Shown one piece after another: positions 9,056-17,115 of a DNA stretch of 43,295 bases. Position 1 is the first letter of the stretch; each line of letters opens with the position of its first letter. The translations under genes were made by a program, and so were the position numbers. The DNA is taken from the NCBI GenBank assembly GCA_964347835.1, contig CAYFZR010000032.1, positions 41,473 to 84,767 on the forward strand. Direction: 5' to 3'. The notes below the pieces were generated by a model that ran no database searches, was not told the DNA's origin, and saw only the letters and a program-made list of their open reading frames with translations. Source of the stretch: CAYFZR01 sp964347835 [NCBI: uncultured archaeon]. Its GTDB lineage: Archaea > CAYFZR01.

Positions 9056-9421
9056 ATGGCGCGAGTCATAAGGAGTTCAAATCCCTTCTTAAAAGATACA
9101 ATTATAAAACTAGAAAAGATTTCTAAGGAAAATAATGCCAATATCTGGAAAGATTTGGCAGGAAGATTGAAAAAATCTAGAAAAAGGAAGGCAGAGGTAA
9201 ATTTAAGCAAGATAAACCGATATAGCAAGCCAAACGATATCATAGCGGTTCCCGGGAAGGTCCTCGGAAGCGGATCGGTTTCACATCCGGTAAGCGTGGG
9301 TGCATTTAATTTCTCAAAAAATGCCCACGAAAAAATAACAAATTCTGGAGGAGAGTGCCTTTCTTTAGTCGAACTTGCAAGAAAAAATCCTAAAGGAACC
9401 AATGTAATAATTATGGAGTGA
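9056..9421 (+). CDS. rpl18e: Large-subunit ribosomal protein L18e
   Basis: An archaeal/eukaryotic large-subunit protein. The 121 residues show the family core: RSSNPFLKDTI at the start, the basic SRKRKAEVNLSKINRY segment and VPGKVLGSGSVSHPVSVGAFNFS, the glycine-rich turn typical of L18e/L15. The ATG has a strong GGAGG eight bases upstream. It opens the conserved L18e-L13-S9 operon, four bases before L13. Confidence 0.96.
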   Translation: MARVIRSSNPFLKDTIIKLEKISKENNANIWKDLAGRLKKSRKRKAEVNLSKINRYSKPNDIIAVPGKVLGSGSVSHPVSVGAFNFSKNAHEKITNSGGECLSLVELARKNPKGTNVIIME

Positions 9422-9425
9422 TAAC

Positions 9426-9851
9426 ATGATAATAGACGGTGAAAAACACGTTCTTGGAAGGCTCGCAAGCATTGTTGCCAAGAGACTTCTAGAGGGAGAA
9501 AAGATACAAGTCATAAACGCTGAGAAAATAGTGATCACCGGAAAGAAGGAAACAATCTTAAGGGAGTATAAAGAATTGGTGAATAAAAAGAATATAGATA
9601 GTTACAAAAAAGGACCATATAGGCCAAAAAAACCAGATGGATTGTTTAGAAGAACAGTAAGGGGCATGTTGCCTCACAAAAGAGCAAGGGGAAGAAAGGC
9701 ATTGAAGGAATTGAAGGTGTATATTGGCACGCCCAAGGAATTAGAGGGAAAAGAAGTCGAGAGAGTCAGTGATGCGGATGCAATAAAACTAGGAAGAGCC
9801 AAGTTAATCACCCTTGAAGAATTATGTAGGTTGCTAGGCTCAGATTTCTAG
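9426..9851 (+). CDS. rpl13: Large-subunit ribosomal protein L13
   Basis: An early-assembling 23S rRNA-binding protein (uL13). The 141 residues contain [17 protein letters not shown], the family N-terminal helix, and [26 protein letters not shown], the invariant RNA-contact loop. Full length for an archaeal L13. It follows L18e by four bases and precedes S9 by eight, as in most Euryarchaeota. Confidence 0.97.
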   Translation: MIIDGEKHVLGRLASIVAKRLLEGEKIQVINAEKIVITGKKETILREYKELVNKKNIDSYKKGPYRPKKPDGLFRRTVRGMLPHKRARGRKALKELKVYIGTPKELEGKEVERVSDADAIKLGRAKLITLEELCRLLGSDF

Positions 9852-9859
9852 GTGGTATC

Positions 9860-10264
9860 ATGACTAAGAATATTGTTATTTCCGTGGGGAAGAGAAAAAC
9901 CTCAATTGCAAGAGCGGTGATAAGAGAGGGTAGTGGAAGAATAAGAATAAACAAGATTCCTATTCAGTTAATAGAGCCAGAATTAGCTAAATTAAAGCTA
10001 ATGGAACCTGCATTATTGGCCAAAGATGTAATAGACGGTGTAGATATAGACGTTAACGTAGAAGGCGGAGGAGTTATGTCCCGAGCAGAAGCTTGCAGAG
10101 TCGCCATAGCGAGAGGTTTAGTAGATTGGACAAAGGATGCAGGACTAAAGAACACTTTCTTAGAGCACGATAGAAATTTGCTTATATGGGATAAAAGAAG
10201 GACAGAACCAAAGAAATACGGTGGAAAAAAGGCTAGAGCAAGGAGACAGAAGTCATATAGGTGA
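9860..10264 (+). CDS. rps9: Small-subunit ribosomal protein S9
   Basis: uS9 reaches into the P site with its C-terminal tail. The 134 residues include [23 protein letters not shown] at the start, the [20 protein letters not shown] helix and the ending [12 protein letters not shown], the invariant basic tail whose terminal Arg contacts P-site tRNA. Complete. In many archaea the next genes are rpoN, rpoK and eno; here they are replaced by a tRNA and a hairpin-rich patch. Confidence 0.97.
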   Translation: MTKNIVISVGKRKTSIARAVIREGSGRIRINKIPIQLIEPELAKLKLMEPALLAKDVIDGVDIDVNVEGGGVMSRAEACRVAIARGLVDWTKDAGLKNTFLEHDRNLLIWDKRRTEPKKYGGKKARARRQKSYR

Positions 10265-10268
10265 TCTA

Positions 10269-10301
10269 ATGATCGTTCTAGTAAGGAAATCTACACAGGG
10301 G
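10269..10301 (+). pseudogene. Possible remnant of the rpoN (Rpb10) start
   Basis: Immediately after the S9 stop an ATG at 10269, with GGTGA just upstream, opens MIVLVRKSTQG. Archaeal RpoN, which normally sits at this exact position, begins MIVPVRCFTCG in Pyrococcus-like sequences as I remember it, so 7 of 11 residues agree. The zinc cysteines are gone, and after 11 codons the frame enters the tRNA-Pro gene and stops 14 codons later. My reading is a decayed rpoN start whose body was replaced. Coincidence on so short a stretch is possible. Confidence 0.28.
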
Positions 10302-10372
10302 CCGTGGGGTAGGTTGGTCCATCCTCTCGGACTGGGGGTCCGGTGACTCGAGTTCAAATCTCGGCGGCCCCA
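10298..10372 (+). tRNA. tRNA-Pro (anticodon GGG)
   Basis: Folds as a cloverleaf: acceptor GGGGCCG/CGGCCCC, D-arm, anticodon stem TCGGA/TCCGG closing the loop CTGGGGG (anticodon GGG, with U33), T-stem TCGAG/CTCGG around TTCAAAT, and discriminator A at 10372. CCA is not encoded. There is no intron. It lies 33 bases after S9 in the same direction and may be co-transcribed with the ribosomal operon. A 7-bp hairpin follows two bases later. Confidence 0.93.
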
Positions 10373-10391
10373 TTCCACCTTCTGAAAGGTG

Positions 10392-10430
10392 GATCATCAG
10401 GTCGAGTTGCTTCGCAACTCAACAACTCAA
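10392..10430 (+). repeat. 39-base repeat, copy A
   Basis: Matches 10528-10566 at 38 of 39 bases (C versus T at the seventh position), including the 7-bp stem with TTC loop and the tail AACAACTCAA. In both copies the element is preceded by a separate hairpin of related sequence (ACCTT...AAGGT), so the duplicated unit is probably a double hairpin. Confidence 0.85.
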
Positions 10431-10527
10431 CTAGAACTCCTCGAAAAAACAAAGCAAAATGTATGGGAGTTGTTCTACCTCCGAAGGATGTAGTTCCTTT
10501 GATCAACCTTTAATAAAGGTTGAGGTC

Positions 10528-10566
10528 GATCATTAGGTCGAGTTGCTTCGCAACTCAACAACTCAA
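10528..10566 (+). repeat. 39-base repeat, copy B
   Basis: Second copy of the element at 10392-10430. It ends five bases before the Shine-Dalgarno of the S2 gene (GGAGAG from 10571), so any RNA structure here would sit in the S2 leader. Confidence 0.85.
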
Positions 10567-10581
10567 ATAAGGAGAGAGAAT

Positions 10582-11181
10582 ATGGAAGAGGAAGCAGAAG
10601 GTCTTTTGGTACCTTTGGATAAGTATCTCGCAGCTGGAATCCATATTGGCACACAGCAAAAAACGAAGGATATGAAACAGTTCATTTATAGAGTAAGACC
10701 CGATGGATTGTATGTGCTAGACATAAAGAAGGTTGACGAAAGATTGAGAGTAGCAGCAAAATTAATCGCTAGGTATAGTCCAAAAGAAGTACTGGTGGTC
10801 TCTTCTAGACAATATGGATTTAATCCAATAAAGAAATTCTCAGAGATCACGAACACAATAGCAATACCGGGCAGGTTTATACCTGGCACACTCACAAACC
10901 CCAAATCTCAAAGTTACATAGAGCCAAAGTTGTTGTTGGTAACAGACCCACTAGGAGACTCTCAAGCAATAGAAGAAGCGCAAAAGACCAAAATTCCAGT
11001 GATAGCATTGTGTGATACCAATAATGCAACAAGAAACATTGACCTAATAGTACCTACCAACAATAAAGGCAGAAAAGCCCTCATGTTGGTATACTGGGTT
11101 TTGGCAAGAGAGGTAATGAAAGAAAGAAAAGAAATAAAAGGGGATGATGAATTCCCATATACGCCTGAAGAGTTTGAGTGA
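10582..11181 (+). CDS. rps2: Small-subunit ribosomal protein S2
   Basis: uS2, late-assembling, on the solvent side of the 30S neck. The 199 residues contain [51 protein letters not shown] and the C-terminal [20 protein letters not shown], all archaeal S2 landmarks. A TTG at 10543 in the same frame lies inside the repeat element. I reject it because the ATG at 10582 has GGAGAG in front and gives a normal N-terminus. It heads the S2-MEMO-mevalonate kinase cluster. Confidence 0.96.
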   Translation: MEEEAEGLLVPLDKYLAAGIHIGTQQKTKDMKQFIYRVRPDGLYVLDIKKVDERLRVAAKLIARYSPKEVLVVSSRQYGFNPIKKFSEITNTIAIPGRFIPGTLTNPKSQSYIEPKLLLVTDPLGDSQAIEEAQKTKIPVIALCDTNNATRNIDLIVPTNNKGRKALMLVYWVLAREVMKERKEIKGDDEFPYTPEEFE

Positions 11182-11190
11182 GGGTAAGAT

Positions 11191-12021
11191 ATGAGAGAAC
11201 CTAGTGTTGCGGGTCAATTTTATCCCTCTAATACAAAAGCATTAAAATCCGCCGTAGAGAACTGTTATCTCCATAGTCTTGGTCCGGGAAAAACTCCTGA
11301 CATAGGTAAAGAAAGGAAGATAGTAGGGGCAGTTGTACCCCACGCAGGTTACATGTATTCTGGTCCTGTCGGTGCTTATGCTTACTATGAGATTGGATCA
11401 GACGGAAAACCTGAGACTTTTGTTATAATTGGTCCAAATCATACAGGAATAGGTGCAGGAGTAGCATTGAGTAGCCTAAGGTGGAAGACTCCATTAGGGG
11501 AGGTAAATACGGATAAAGAATTCGTAGAAAAATTAAGTTCCCTTGGATTTGAAGTAGATGATGATGCCCATATGTATGAGCACTCTCTAGAGGTCCAACT
11601 TCCTTTTTTACAGGAATTATACCATGATTTCTCCGTAGTGAGCATTTCAATCTGGATGCAAGATTATGAGACTTGTGAAGAACTAGGAGAAGCTATATCG
11701 AGAGTTTCAAAAGAATTAGATCGGGAAATAATCGTTTTGGCGAGTACCGATTTTTCTCATTATGAGCCTCATGATGTGGCAAACATAAAGGATAACATGG
11801 CAATCCAAGCGATAGTTGATATGGACCCCTACGAACTAAGCGAAGTGGTGAACTCGGAAAATATATCCATGTGCGGAGTAGGTCCGACCATATCCGCTTT
11901 GGTTGCAGCAAAAGAACTCGGCGTAAAAAAGAGTTTATTGCTGAAATATGCAACAAGCGGAGATATTACAGGAGATAAATCTAGAGTAGTGGGATACGCC
12001 TCTATTATAATGAGGAGATAA
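11191..12021 (+). CDS. MEMO1-family protein (AmmeMemoRadiSam protein B)
   Basis: Member of the MEMO family, related to class III extradiol dioxygenases, usually found with an AMMECR1 protein and a radical SAM protein in an uncharacterised system. The 276 residues show REPSVAGQFYPS at the start, VVPHAGYMYSGPVGAYAY, IGPNHTG, YEHSLEVQLPFLQ and LASTDFSHYEP, whose His, Asp and Cys positions match the putative metal site. Neither partner lies nearby. Its place between S2 and mevalonate kinase is a conserved euryarchaeal arrangement. The biochemical role in archaea is not established. Confidence 0.93.
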   Translation: MREPSVAGQFYPSNTKALKSAVENCYLHSLGPGKTPDIGKERKIVGAVVPHAGYMYSGPVGAYAYYEIGSDGKPETFVIIGPNHTGIGAGVALSSLRWKTPLGEVNTDKEFVEKLSSLGFEVDDDAHMYEHSLEVQLPFLQELYHDFSVVSISIWMQDYETCEELGEAISRVSKELDREIIVLASTDFSHYEPHDVANIKDNMAIQAIVDMDPYELSEVVNSENISMCGVGPTISALVAAKELGVKKSLLLKYATSGDITGDKSRVVGYASIIMRR

Positions 12022-12023
12022 TT

Positions 12024-12980
12024 TTGATCATAGCTTCTGCACCCGCTAAGACGATATTGTATGGCGAGCATGCGGTTGTATACGGCGAGCCGAGCATCGC
12101 TTGCGCAATAGATATAAGAGTCAAAACAAAGATATCTGAGAGCGGCACAATCGAAATAAAGGCAAAAGACGTTATTAAAACCGACATTGATACAATTTTA
12201 GACAGAAAACACATATCTATGAGAAATAAGGGTGAATTGAGATACGTACTGACAGCCATAGATAAGACCTTTGAAAAAATAGGCAAAGAAAAAACTTTTT
12301 GTCTAGATATAAGTTCTAACATTCCAGTTGGTGTTGGTTTAGGTTCTTCGGCTTCTGCTGTGGTTTCTACTATATCAGCACTTTCTAATTTTATGAAAGA
12401 ACCTCTCGAAATCAAAGAGATTTCTGAACTGGCCTATGAGGTGGAGTTAGAAGTACAGGGAGCAGCTAGCAGAATTGATACTTCAGTCATAACGTATGGC
12501 GGAGGTGTTTTGGTAAGGGGCTCAGACATAAGGCTAATCGATATAGAGTTGCCTATGGTAATAGGCAATACTGGAATTACGGGTGATACAGGTAAACTAG
12601 TTGCTAAGGTAAGAGAGAGAAGAGAGAGAAATCCAGAAATAATCGATAGAATTATAGCATCTATTGGCGAGATCACCCTTAAGGCACTGGATGCTTTGAA
12701 TAACAAGGACTACATAAAAATAGGCGAGCTCATGGACATAAATCATGGATTATTGGATTCATTGGGTGTTGTAACAAAAGAACTCTCTGAACTCGTACAT
12801 GTAGCTAGGAGAGCAGGATCTTTAGGAGCAAAAATGACGGGTGCTGGAGGAGGCGGATGCATAATCGCGTTTGCTCCTGGAATTGAAAAAAAAGTTGTAA
12901 GCGCTATAAGAGAAATCGGATGTTCTTCTTTTATATCTTCTATATCCAAAGAAGGGGTGAGAATAGAGAGTGATAATTAA
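12024..12980 (+). CDS. mvk: Mevalonate kinase
   Basis: Phosphorylates mevalonate to 5-phosphomevalonate in the pathway to archaeal membrane lipids. It is a GHMP kinase: substrate loop APAKTILYGEHAVVYGEP at the N-terminus, ATP-binding PVGVGLGSSASAVVS near residue 95, the catalytic Asp region SRIDTSVITYGGG, and the C-terminal KMTGAGGGGCIIAF. 318 residues is typical. The start is a TTG two bases after the MEMO gene, with GAGGAGA upstream. It overlaps the next kinase by 11 bases, consistent with one operon. Confidence 0.95.
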   Translation: MIIASAPAKTILYGEHAVVYGEPSIACAIDIRVKTKISESGTIEIKAKDVIKTDIDTILDRKHISMRNKGELRYVLTAIDKTFEKIGKEKTFCLDISSNIPVGVGLGSSASAVVSTISALSNFMKEPLEIKEISELAYEVELEVQGAASRIDTSVITYGGGVLVRGSDIRLIDIELPMVIGNTGITGDTGKLVAKVRERRERNPEIIDRIIASIGEITLKALDALNNKDYIKIGELMDINHGLLDSLGVVTKELSELVHVARRAGSLGAKMTGAGGGGCIIAFAPGIEKKVVSAIREIGCSSFISSISKEGVRIESDN

Positions 12981-13734
12981 AATAGGTGGCTCAGTGATAT
13001 CTGAAAAGAAAATTGATTTCAGTTTCAGGGAGGATGTCATTAAAAGACTAGCAAGAGAGATAAAGGAACTTGATAAAGATTTGATTCTTGTTCACGGAGG
13101 AGGATCCTTTGGCCATCCTATTGCCAGAAAATTCAATATTAGAGAGATATTCTCACTGGAAGGGTTTGCAGAGATTCATTGCAGTATGAGAAAATTGAAT
13201 TTTATGATATCAAGGTGTTTTATTGAAGAAGGACTTTATGTTGTAGGTCTTTCTCCATCATCCTTTATCACTACCAAAGACGGAAGGATATATCGAATTT
13301 ACCTAGAAACAATAAGAAACATAATTGATTTAGGTATGATACCTCTATTGCACGGTGATGTTGTAGTAGATTTGGAAAAGGGGTGCGATATCTTATCTGG
13401 AGATCAAATAGTGAGATTTTTGGCAAAGAAATTCGGAATGGATGTGATATTCTTGACAGATGTGGATGGCATATACACGAAAGACCCTAAAAAATACAAG
13501 GATGCAATGTTAATACGAGAGTTAGATGCACAGTCCTTAGATAAGATTAAATTAGAACCAATAGATCCAAATAATAAGGATGTAACTGGAGGAATGAAAC
13601 AAAAATTCGACGAAATACGCGAAATCATCAAATATTCTAACGTCATTATTGTAAACGGAATGCGATCAAACGTTATAAGACTCGCACTGGATGGTGAGGG
13701 GCCATCCACAATTATTGAGAGGAAAGGTGAATGA
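12970..13734 (+). CDS. ipk: Isopentenyl phosphate kinase
   Basis: Phosphorylates isopentenyl phosphate to IPP, the last step of the archaeal variant of the mevalonate pathway. It is an amino-acid-kinase fold protein: MIIKIGGSVIS, VHGGGSFGHPIARKF (with the histidine characteristic of IPKs), LHGDVVVD, ILSGDQIVRFLAKKF and LTDVDGIYTKDPKK. Length 254, as expected. It starts with GTG overlapping mevalonate kinase and its stop overlaps the isomerase start. The archaeal route needs a decarboxylation before this enzyme; no such gene is in this window. Confidence 0.95.
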   Translation: MIIKIGGSVISEKKIDFSFREDVIKRLAREIKELDKDLILVHGGGSFGHPIARKFNIREIFSLEGFAEIHCSMRKLNFMISRCFIEEGLYVVGLSPSSFITTKDGRIYRIYLETIRNIIDLGMIPLLHGDVVVDLEKGCDILSGDQIVRFLAKKFGMDVIFLTDVDGIYTKDPKKYKDAMLIRELDAQSLDKIKLEPIDPNNKDVTGGMKQKFDEIREIIKYSNVIIVNGMRSNVIRLALDGEGPSTIIERKGE

Positions 13735-14807
13735 AAGAGAAAGAGTCAGACATGAGGAAGAGGAAATTAGACCACATTGAGATTTGTCTAAAAGAAAATG
13801 TTGAGAGTAAGAGAAAGACGGGATTTGAGGATGTTCATTTTATTCATGAATGTATCCCTAATATAAATTTTAGTGATATAGACTGTAGTTGCGAATTTTT
13901 TGGCAAAAAAATATCTGCTCCGGTAATCGTAGCTGGAATGACTGGCGGACACATTGATGCAAAAAAAATAAATAAAAACATCGCAAGAGCAGTTCAAGAT
14001 CTTGGTTTGGGCATGGGAGTCGGAAGTCAAAGACCTGGAATTGAAGATGAAAGTTTAATGGATACATACAAGGTCAGAGATGAAGCACCTGAAATCTTGC
14101 TTATAGCAAACCTAGGTGTTCCGCAGTTCATGAAGTATACCGCTAAAGAAGCGAACAAGGCTGTAGAAAAGATAGAGGCTGACGCTCTCGCGATACACCT
14201 AAACCCTTTACAGGAATTAGTCCAACCGGAGGGCGATGTGGAGACAAAGGGTCTTAAAGAAAAGTTAAAAAAAATAATAAAAGACGTAAGGTATCCATGT
14301 ATTGCAAAAGAGACTGGAGCAGGAATTTCTTATGAAAATGCCCTTGAACTTAAGGAGATAGGCTTCTCAGGGATAGATGTGGGTGGTTTAGGAGGGACCT
14401 CTTTCTCAGCGGTGGAAACTTATAGGACTGGAGACTTTCCTCTAAAAAAAAGATTAGGAGAAGTTTTGTGGGACTGGGGCATCCCAACCGCCATCTCTAC
14501 CTTTGAGGTGAGGAAGGCACTTCCAAACATGAAGATAATATCAACAGGGGGAATAAGAACCGGCCTAGATATTGCTAAAGCACTAGCATTGGGAGCGGAT
14601 GCGGTAGGAATAGCCTTACCGGTCCTTAAGAAGGCAGTAATAGGCGAAAAGCAAACTAAAGATTATCTCGAAGAAATAGTACTCCAACTTCGTGGAGTCA
14701 TGTATCTGCTAAATGCCGAAAAAATAAAAGACTTAAAAAGTAAGAATGTTGTAATCTCTGGCGAGACACGTGAGTACATGAAGGTGAGGGGGTTTGAAGT
14801 TGGCTAA
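13731..14807 (+). CDS. fni: Type 2 isopentenyl-diphosphate delta-isomerase
   Basis: FMN- and NADPH-dependent isomerisation of IPP to DMAPP. Motifs: RKRKLDHIEICL near the start, APVIVAGMTGGH, GMGVGSQRPG, AIHLNPLQE, KETGAGIS, IDVGGLGGTSF (flavin phosphate region) and ISTGGIRTGLDIAKAL. 358 residues. An ATG at 13752 (MRKRKLDH) matches many family N-termini and may be the true start; the ATG at 13731 is used here because it overlaps the ipk stop (ATGA). Supplies both C5 units to the synthase that follows. Confidence 0.95.
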   Translation: MKEKESDMRKRKLDHIEICLKENVESKRKTGFEDVHFIHECIPNINFSDIDCSCEFFGKKISAPVIVAGMTGGHIDAKKINKNIARAVQDLGLGMGVGSQRPGIEDESLMDTYKVRDEAPEILLIANLGVPQFMKYTAKEANKAVEKIEADALAIHLNPLQELVQPEGDVETKGLKEKLKKIIKDVRYPCIAKETGAGISYENALELKEIGFSGIDVGGLGGTSFSAVETYRTGDFPLKKRLGEVLWDWGIPTAISTFEVRKALPNMKIISTGGIRTGLDIAKALALGADAVGIALPVLKKAVIGEKQTKDYLEEIVLQLRGVMYLLNAEKIKDLKSKNVVISGETREYMKVRGFEVG

Positions 14808-15798
14808 GATAAACGATGTTCTTAGTGTACTAGAAGAGAAATCAAAGAAGTTAGATCCTATAATACTCTCATGCTTCGAAGGACGAGAAGAATCGGACGT
14901 TTTGTATAAAGCATCAAGGCATCTCATTGAAGCAGGAGGGAAGAGAATAAGACCTTCTCTAACCATTTTATCGTGCCTTGCTCTGGGAGGAAATGAAGAA
15001 GAAGTTTTACCTGTTGCAGCAGCCTTCGAACTCATACATACCTTTACGCTTATTCACGATGATATAATGGATGATGATGATTTTAGAAGAGGATTGCCTA
15101 CAGTTCATAAACAGTGGGATGTTCCTACTGCAATACTCTCTGGTGATACTCTATTCGCCTTAGCCTTTGAATTGGTTTCTTCCAGTAATTTGATAGAGAC
15201 GCAACTATCCAGAGAGATATTGAATATCATAGCAAAGACTGCAGTTATCATATGTGAAGGTCAAACGATGGATCTAGAATTTGAAAAACGGTGGGATGTC
15301 AAAGAAAACGAATATCTAGAAATGATAGAAAAGAAAACCGCTTCGTTGTTAAGTGCTTCAGCAATGGCCGGATCGATTGTTGCAAGAGGCTCGGAGGAAC
15401 AAGTAAAGCGGATAGCAAATTACGGAAGATATCTGGGTATAGCATTCCAAATAAAGGATGATTTGCTTGGTATTTTGGGAGAGAAATCCGAATTAGGTAA
15501 ACCAGTAGGAAGTGACGTCGAACAAGGAAAGAAAAATTTAATCATACTGCATGCCCTACAAAATTGTAATGAAGAAGATAAAGAATTTTTACTGAATCGT
15601 TTGGGAAAAGATGTCCCAGACCATGAATTAAATAAAATTATCGGTATACTTGAAAACACAAGATCTATAGAGTATGCAGAAAAAAAAGCAAGAGATCTAG
15701 TAGATATGGCAAAACGATGCATAAACGCTCTTCCTAAATCAGAGACACAAGAGATATTGCTCAAGCTAGCGGATTTTGTGGTAGAACGAAAGTTTTAA
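14794..15798 (+). CDS. idsA: Polyprenyl (geranylgeranyl/farnesyl) diphosphate synthase
   Basis: Condenses IPP with allylic diphosphates to give the C20 precursor of archaeal ether lipids. It has the substrate-binding GGKRIRPSL, the first aspartate-rich motif [15 protein letters not shown], and the second, [13 protein letters not shown]. Length 334 is normal. The start is TTG with AAGGTGAGGGGG upstream, overlapping fni by 14 bases. Product length cannot be fixed from sequence alone. In some relatives an RNase J-like gene separates fni from this gene; here they overlap. Confidence 0.93.
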   Translation: MKLAKINDVLSVLEEKSKKLDPIILSCFEGREESDVLYKASRHLIEAGGKRIRPSLTILSCLALGGNEEEVLPVAAAFELIHTFTLIHDDIMDDDDFRRGLPTVHKQWDVPTAILSGDTLFALAFELVSSSNLIETQLSREILNIIAKTAVIICEGQTMDLEFEKRWDVKENEYLEMIEKKTASLLSASAMAGSIVARGSEEQVKRIANYGRYLGIAFQIKDDLLGILGEKSELGKPVGSDVEQGKKNLIILHALQNCNEEDKEFLLNRLGKDVPDHELNKIIGILENTRSIEYAEKKARDLVDMAKRCINALPKSETQEILLKLADFVVERKF

Positions 15799-15875
15799 GA
15801 ACTAAAGACATTATTTTAGACAAGATCTATACAATGACTGATGAGGGGAAATACCCTAAAGGAGGTAGTTTAATT

Positions 15876-16247
15876 ATGGCAAAAGCCGTTTATGTCAGAT
15901 TTGAAGTTCCAAAAGAGGTCTATGACAAAGCATATGAGGCCATAGAATTAGCAAGAACAACTGGAAAGATTAAAAAAGGAGTTAACGAAACAACCAAGGT
16001 AGTAGAGAGAAGAGAGGCTCAGTTAGTAATTATCGCGGAAGATGTTGAGCCGCCGGAGATTGTTGCCCACCTCCCAATTTTATGCGAGGATAAAGAAACT
16101 CCTTATGTATATGTTCCGAAAAAGTTTGATTTAGGGAGTTCAGCTGGAATAGACGTTTCTTCTTCTGCTATAGCGATCGTTAAGTCGGGAGATGCCAAAG
16201 AATTGATTGAAGAAATCGTTGGCAAAATTGAGGAATTAAAAACATAG
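15876..16247 (+). CDS. rpl7ae: Ribosomal protein L7Ae
   Basis: A kink-turn RNA-binding protein of the large subunit, and also a core protein of C/D and H/ACA guide RNPs and RNase P in archaea. 123 residues with [35 protein letters not shown], the RNA-binding and specificity segment. A longer frame begins at 15834, but the ATG at 15876 has AAAGGAGG seven bases upstream and gives the standard N-terminus ([12 protein letters not shown]). It heads the L7Ae-S28e-L24e-Ndk operon. Confidence 0.96.
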   Translation: MAKAVYVRFEVPKEVYDKAYEAIELARTTGKIKKGVNETTKVVERREAQLVIIAEDVEPPEIVAHLPILCEDKETPYVYVPKKFDLGSSAGIDVSSSAIAIVKSGDAKELIEEIVGKIEELKT

Positions 16248-16257
16248 GGGAATTTAA

Positions 16258-16467
16258 ATGACAGAAGAATCAACTCCAGCAGAGGTTATAGAAATCAAGG
16301 GAAGAACCGGAATGACAGGAGAGGTAATCCAAGTTAGGTGTAAAATACTGGAAGGTAGGGACAAAGGAAGAATACTCACAAGAAACGTCATGGGTCCAGT
16401 TAGATTAGGAGATATTCTGGCCTTAAAAGAAACTGAAAGAGAAGCAAGAAAACTATCTGCCCCTTAG
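16258..16467 (+). CDS. rps28e: Small-subunit ribosomal protein S28e
   Basis: A small OB-fold protein near the mRNA exit. The 69 residues show [18 protein letters not shown] start (here [19 protein letters not shown]), [30 protein letters not shown] and the tail [11 protein letters not shown], diagnostic for S28e. It sits ten bases after L7Ae, the conserved archaeal order. Confidence 0.97.
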   Translation: MTEESTPAEVIEIKGRTGMTGEVIQVRCKILEGRDKGRILTRNVMGPVRLGDILALKETEREARKLSAP

Positions 16468-16476
16468 GTGATATTT

Positions 16477-16656
16477 TTGCCTGAGAAAAGAAATTGCTCA
16501 TTCTGCGGAAACGATATCAAAGCAGGAACTGGAAAGATGTTTGTGAAGAATGATGGTACCATATTTCACTTTTGTTCATCTAAATGTGAAAAAAATATGT
16601 TAAAATTGAAAAGAGTACCTAGGAAGATACGATGGACATCTTATTCTAGAGGATAA
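16477..16656 (+). CDS. rpl24e: Large-subunit ribosomal protein L24e
   Basis: A zinc-ribbon ribosomal protein. 59 residues: CSFCGNDI and FHFCSSKCEKN supply the Cx2C...Cx3C ligands, followed by the basic KRVPRKIRWTSYSRG tail. A GTG at 16468 is possible, but the TTG at 16477 has AGGTGAT at the right distance and yields MPEKRNCSFCG, the family N-terminus. Complete. It precedes ndk by one base. Confidence 0.95.
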   Translation: MPEKRNCSFCGNDIKAGTGKMFVKNDGTIFHFCSSKCEKNMLKLKRVPRKIRWTSYSRG

Positions 16657-16657
16657 A

Positions 16658-17113
16658 ATGATGGAAAGAACATTCGTTATGATAAAACCGGATGGAGTAT
16701 CCAGAGGACTAATCGGTGAAATTATAAGGCGTATAGAGAGTAGAGGGCTCAAGATTTCTGGAGCGAGGATGATATGGATAGATAGAGATCTGGCGGAAAG
16801 ACTTTATGAAATTCACAAAGATAAGCCATTTTTTGAATCGACCATATCTTTTGTTACTTCTTCTCCCGTATTAGCCATGGTAGTTGAAGGAAAGAACGTA
16901 GTAAATGTTATTAGAGACATGGTAGGGGCTACAGACCCTAAAGATGCTATAACAGGCACCATACGTGGAGATTTTGCAATTGATATCGGGAGAAATGTCA
17001 TACATGCTGCTGATTCTTTAGAAAATGCAAAGATAGAAATCTCTTTATTTTTTACTGAGGAAGAAATATTCAACTACGAAAGAACAGATAATGATTGGTT
17101 GTACGAGGTGTAA
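16658..17113 (+). CDS. ndk: Nucleoside diphosphate kinase
   Basis: Transfers phosphate between nucleoside tri- and diphosphates through a phosphohistidine. The 151 residues carry RTFVMIKPDGVSRGLIGEI, VVEGKNVVNVIRDMVGATDP, GTIRGDF and the active site RNVIHAADSLENA, with the catalytic His in place. It starts with two adjacent ATGs. The stop lies two bases before the TTG start of aIF5B. The L24e-ndk-infB order is common in Euryarchaeota. Confidence 0.97.
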   Translation: MMERTFVMIKPDGVSRGLIGEIIRRIESRGLKISGARMIWIDRDLAERLYEIHKDKPFFESTISFVTSSPVLAMVVEGKNVVNVIRDMVGATDPKDAITGTIRGDFAIDIGRNVIHAADSLENAKIEISLFFTEEEIFNYERTDNDWLYEV

Positions 17114-17115
17114 CT

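Larger units (their letters stand above)
10375..10566 (+). repeat. Hairpin-rich patch with a duplicated element
   Basis: Holds five inverted repeats with loops of 3-4 bases: 10375-10392 (CCACCTT/AAGGTGG), 10404-10420 (GAGTTGC-TTC-GCAACTC), 10475-10493 (8 bp, one mismatch, loop GAA), 10503-10523 (TCAACCTTT-AAT-AAAGGTTGA) and 10540-10556 (same as 10404). It fills the whole 209-base space between tRNA-Pro and S2. No reading frame is convincing. Function is unknown: the structures could act as a processing or termination signal behind the tRNA, as the S2 leader, or be remnants of a small repeat element. Confidence 0.75.

Noticed and set aside
10543-10581. An upstream TTG start for S2 adding 13 residues.
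   Set aside because: It lies inside the repeat element, lacks a ribosome site and adds residues foreign to the family; the ATG at 10582 has a proper Shine-Dalgarno.
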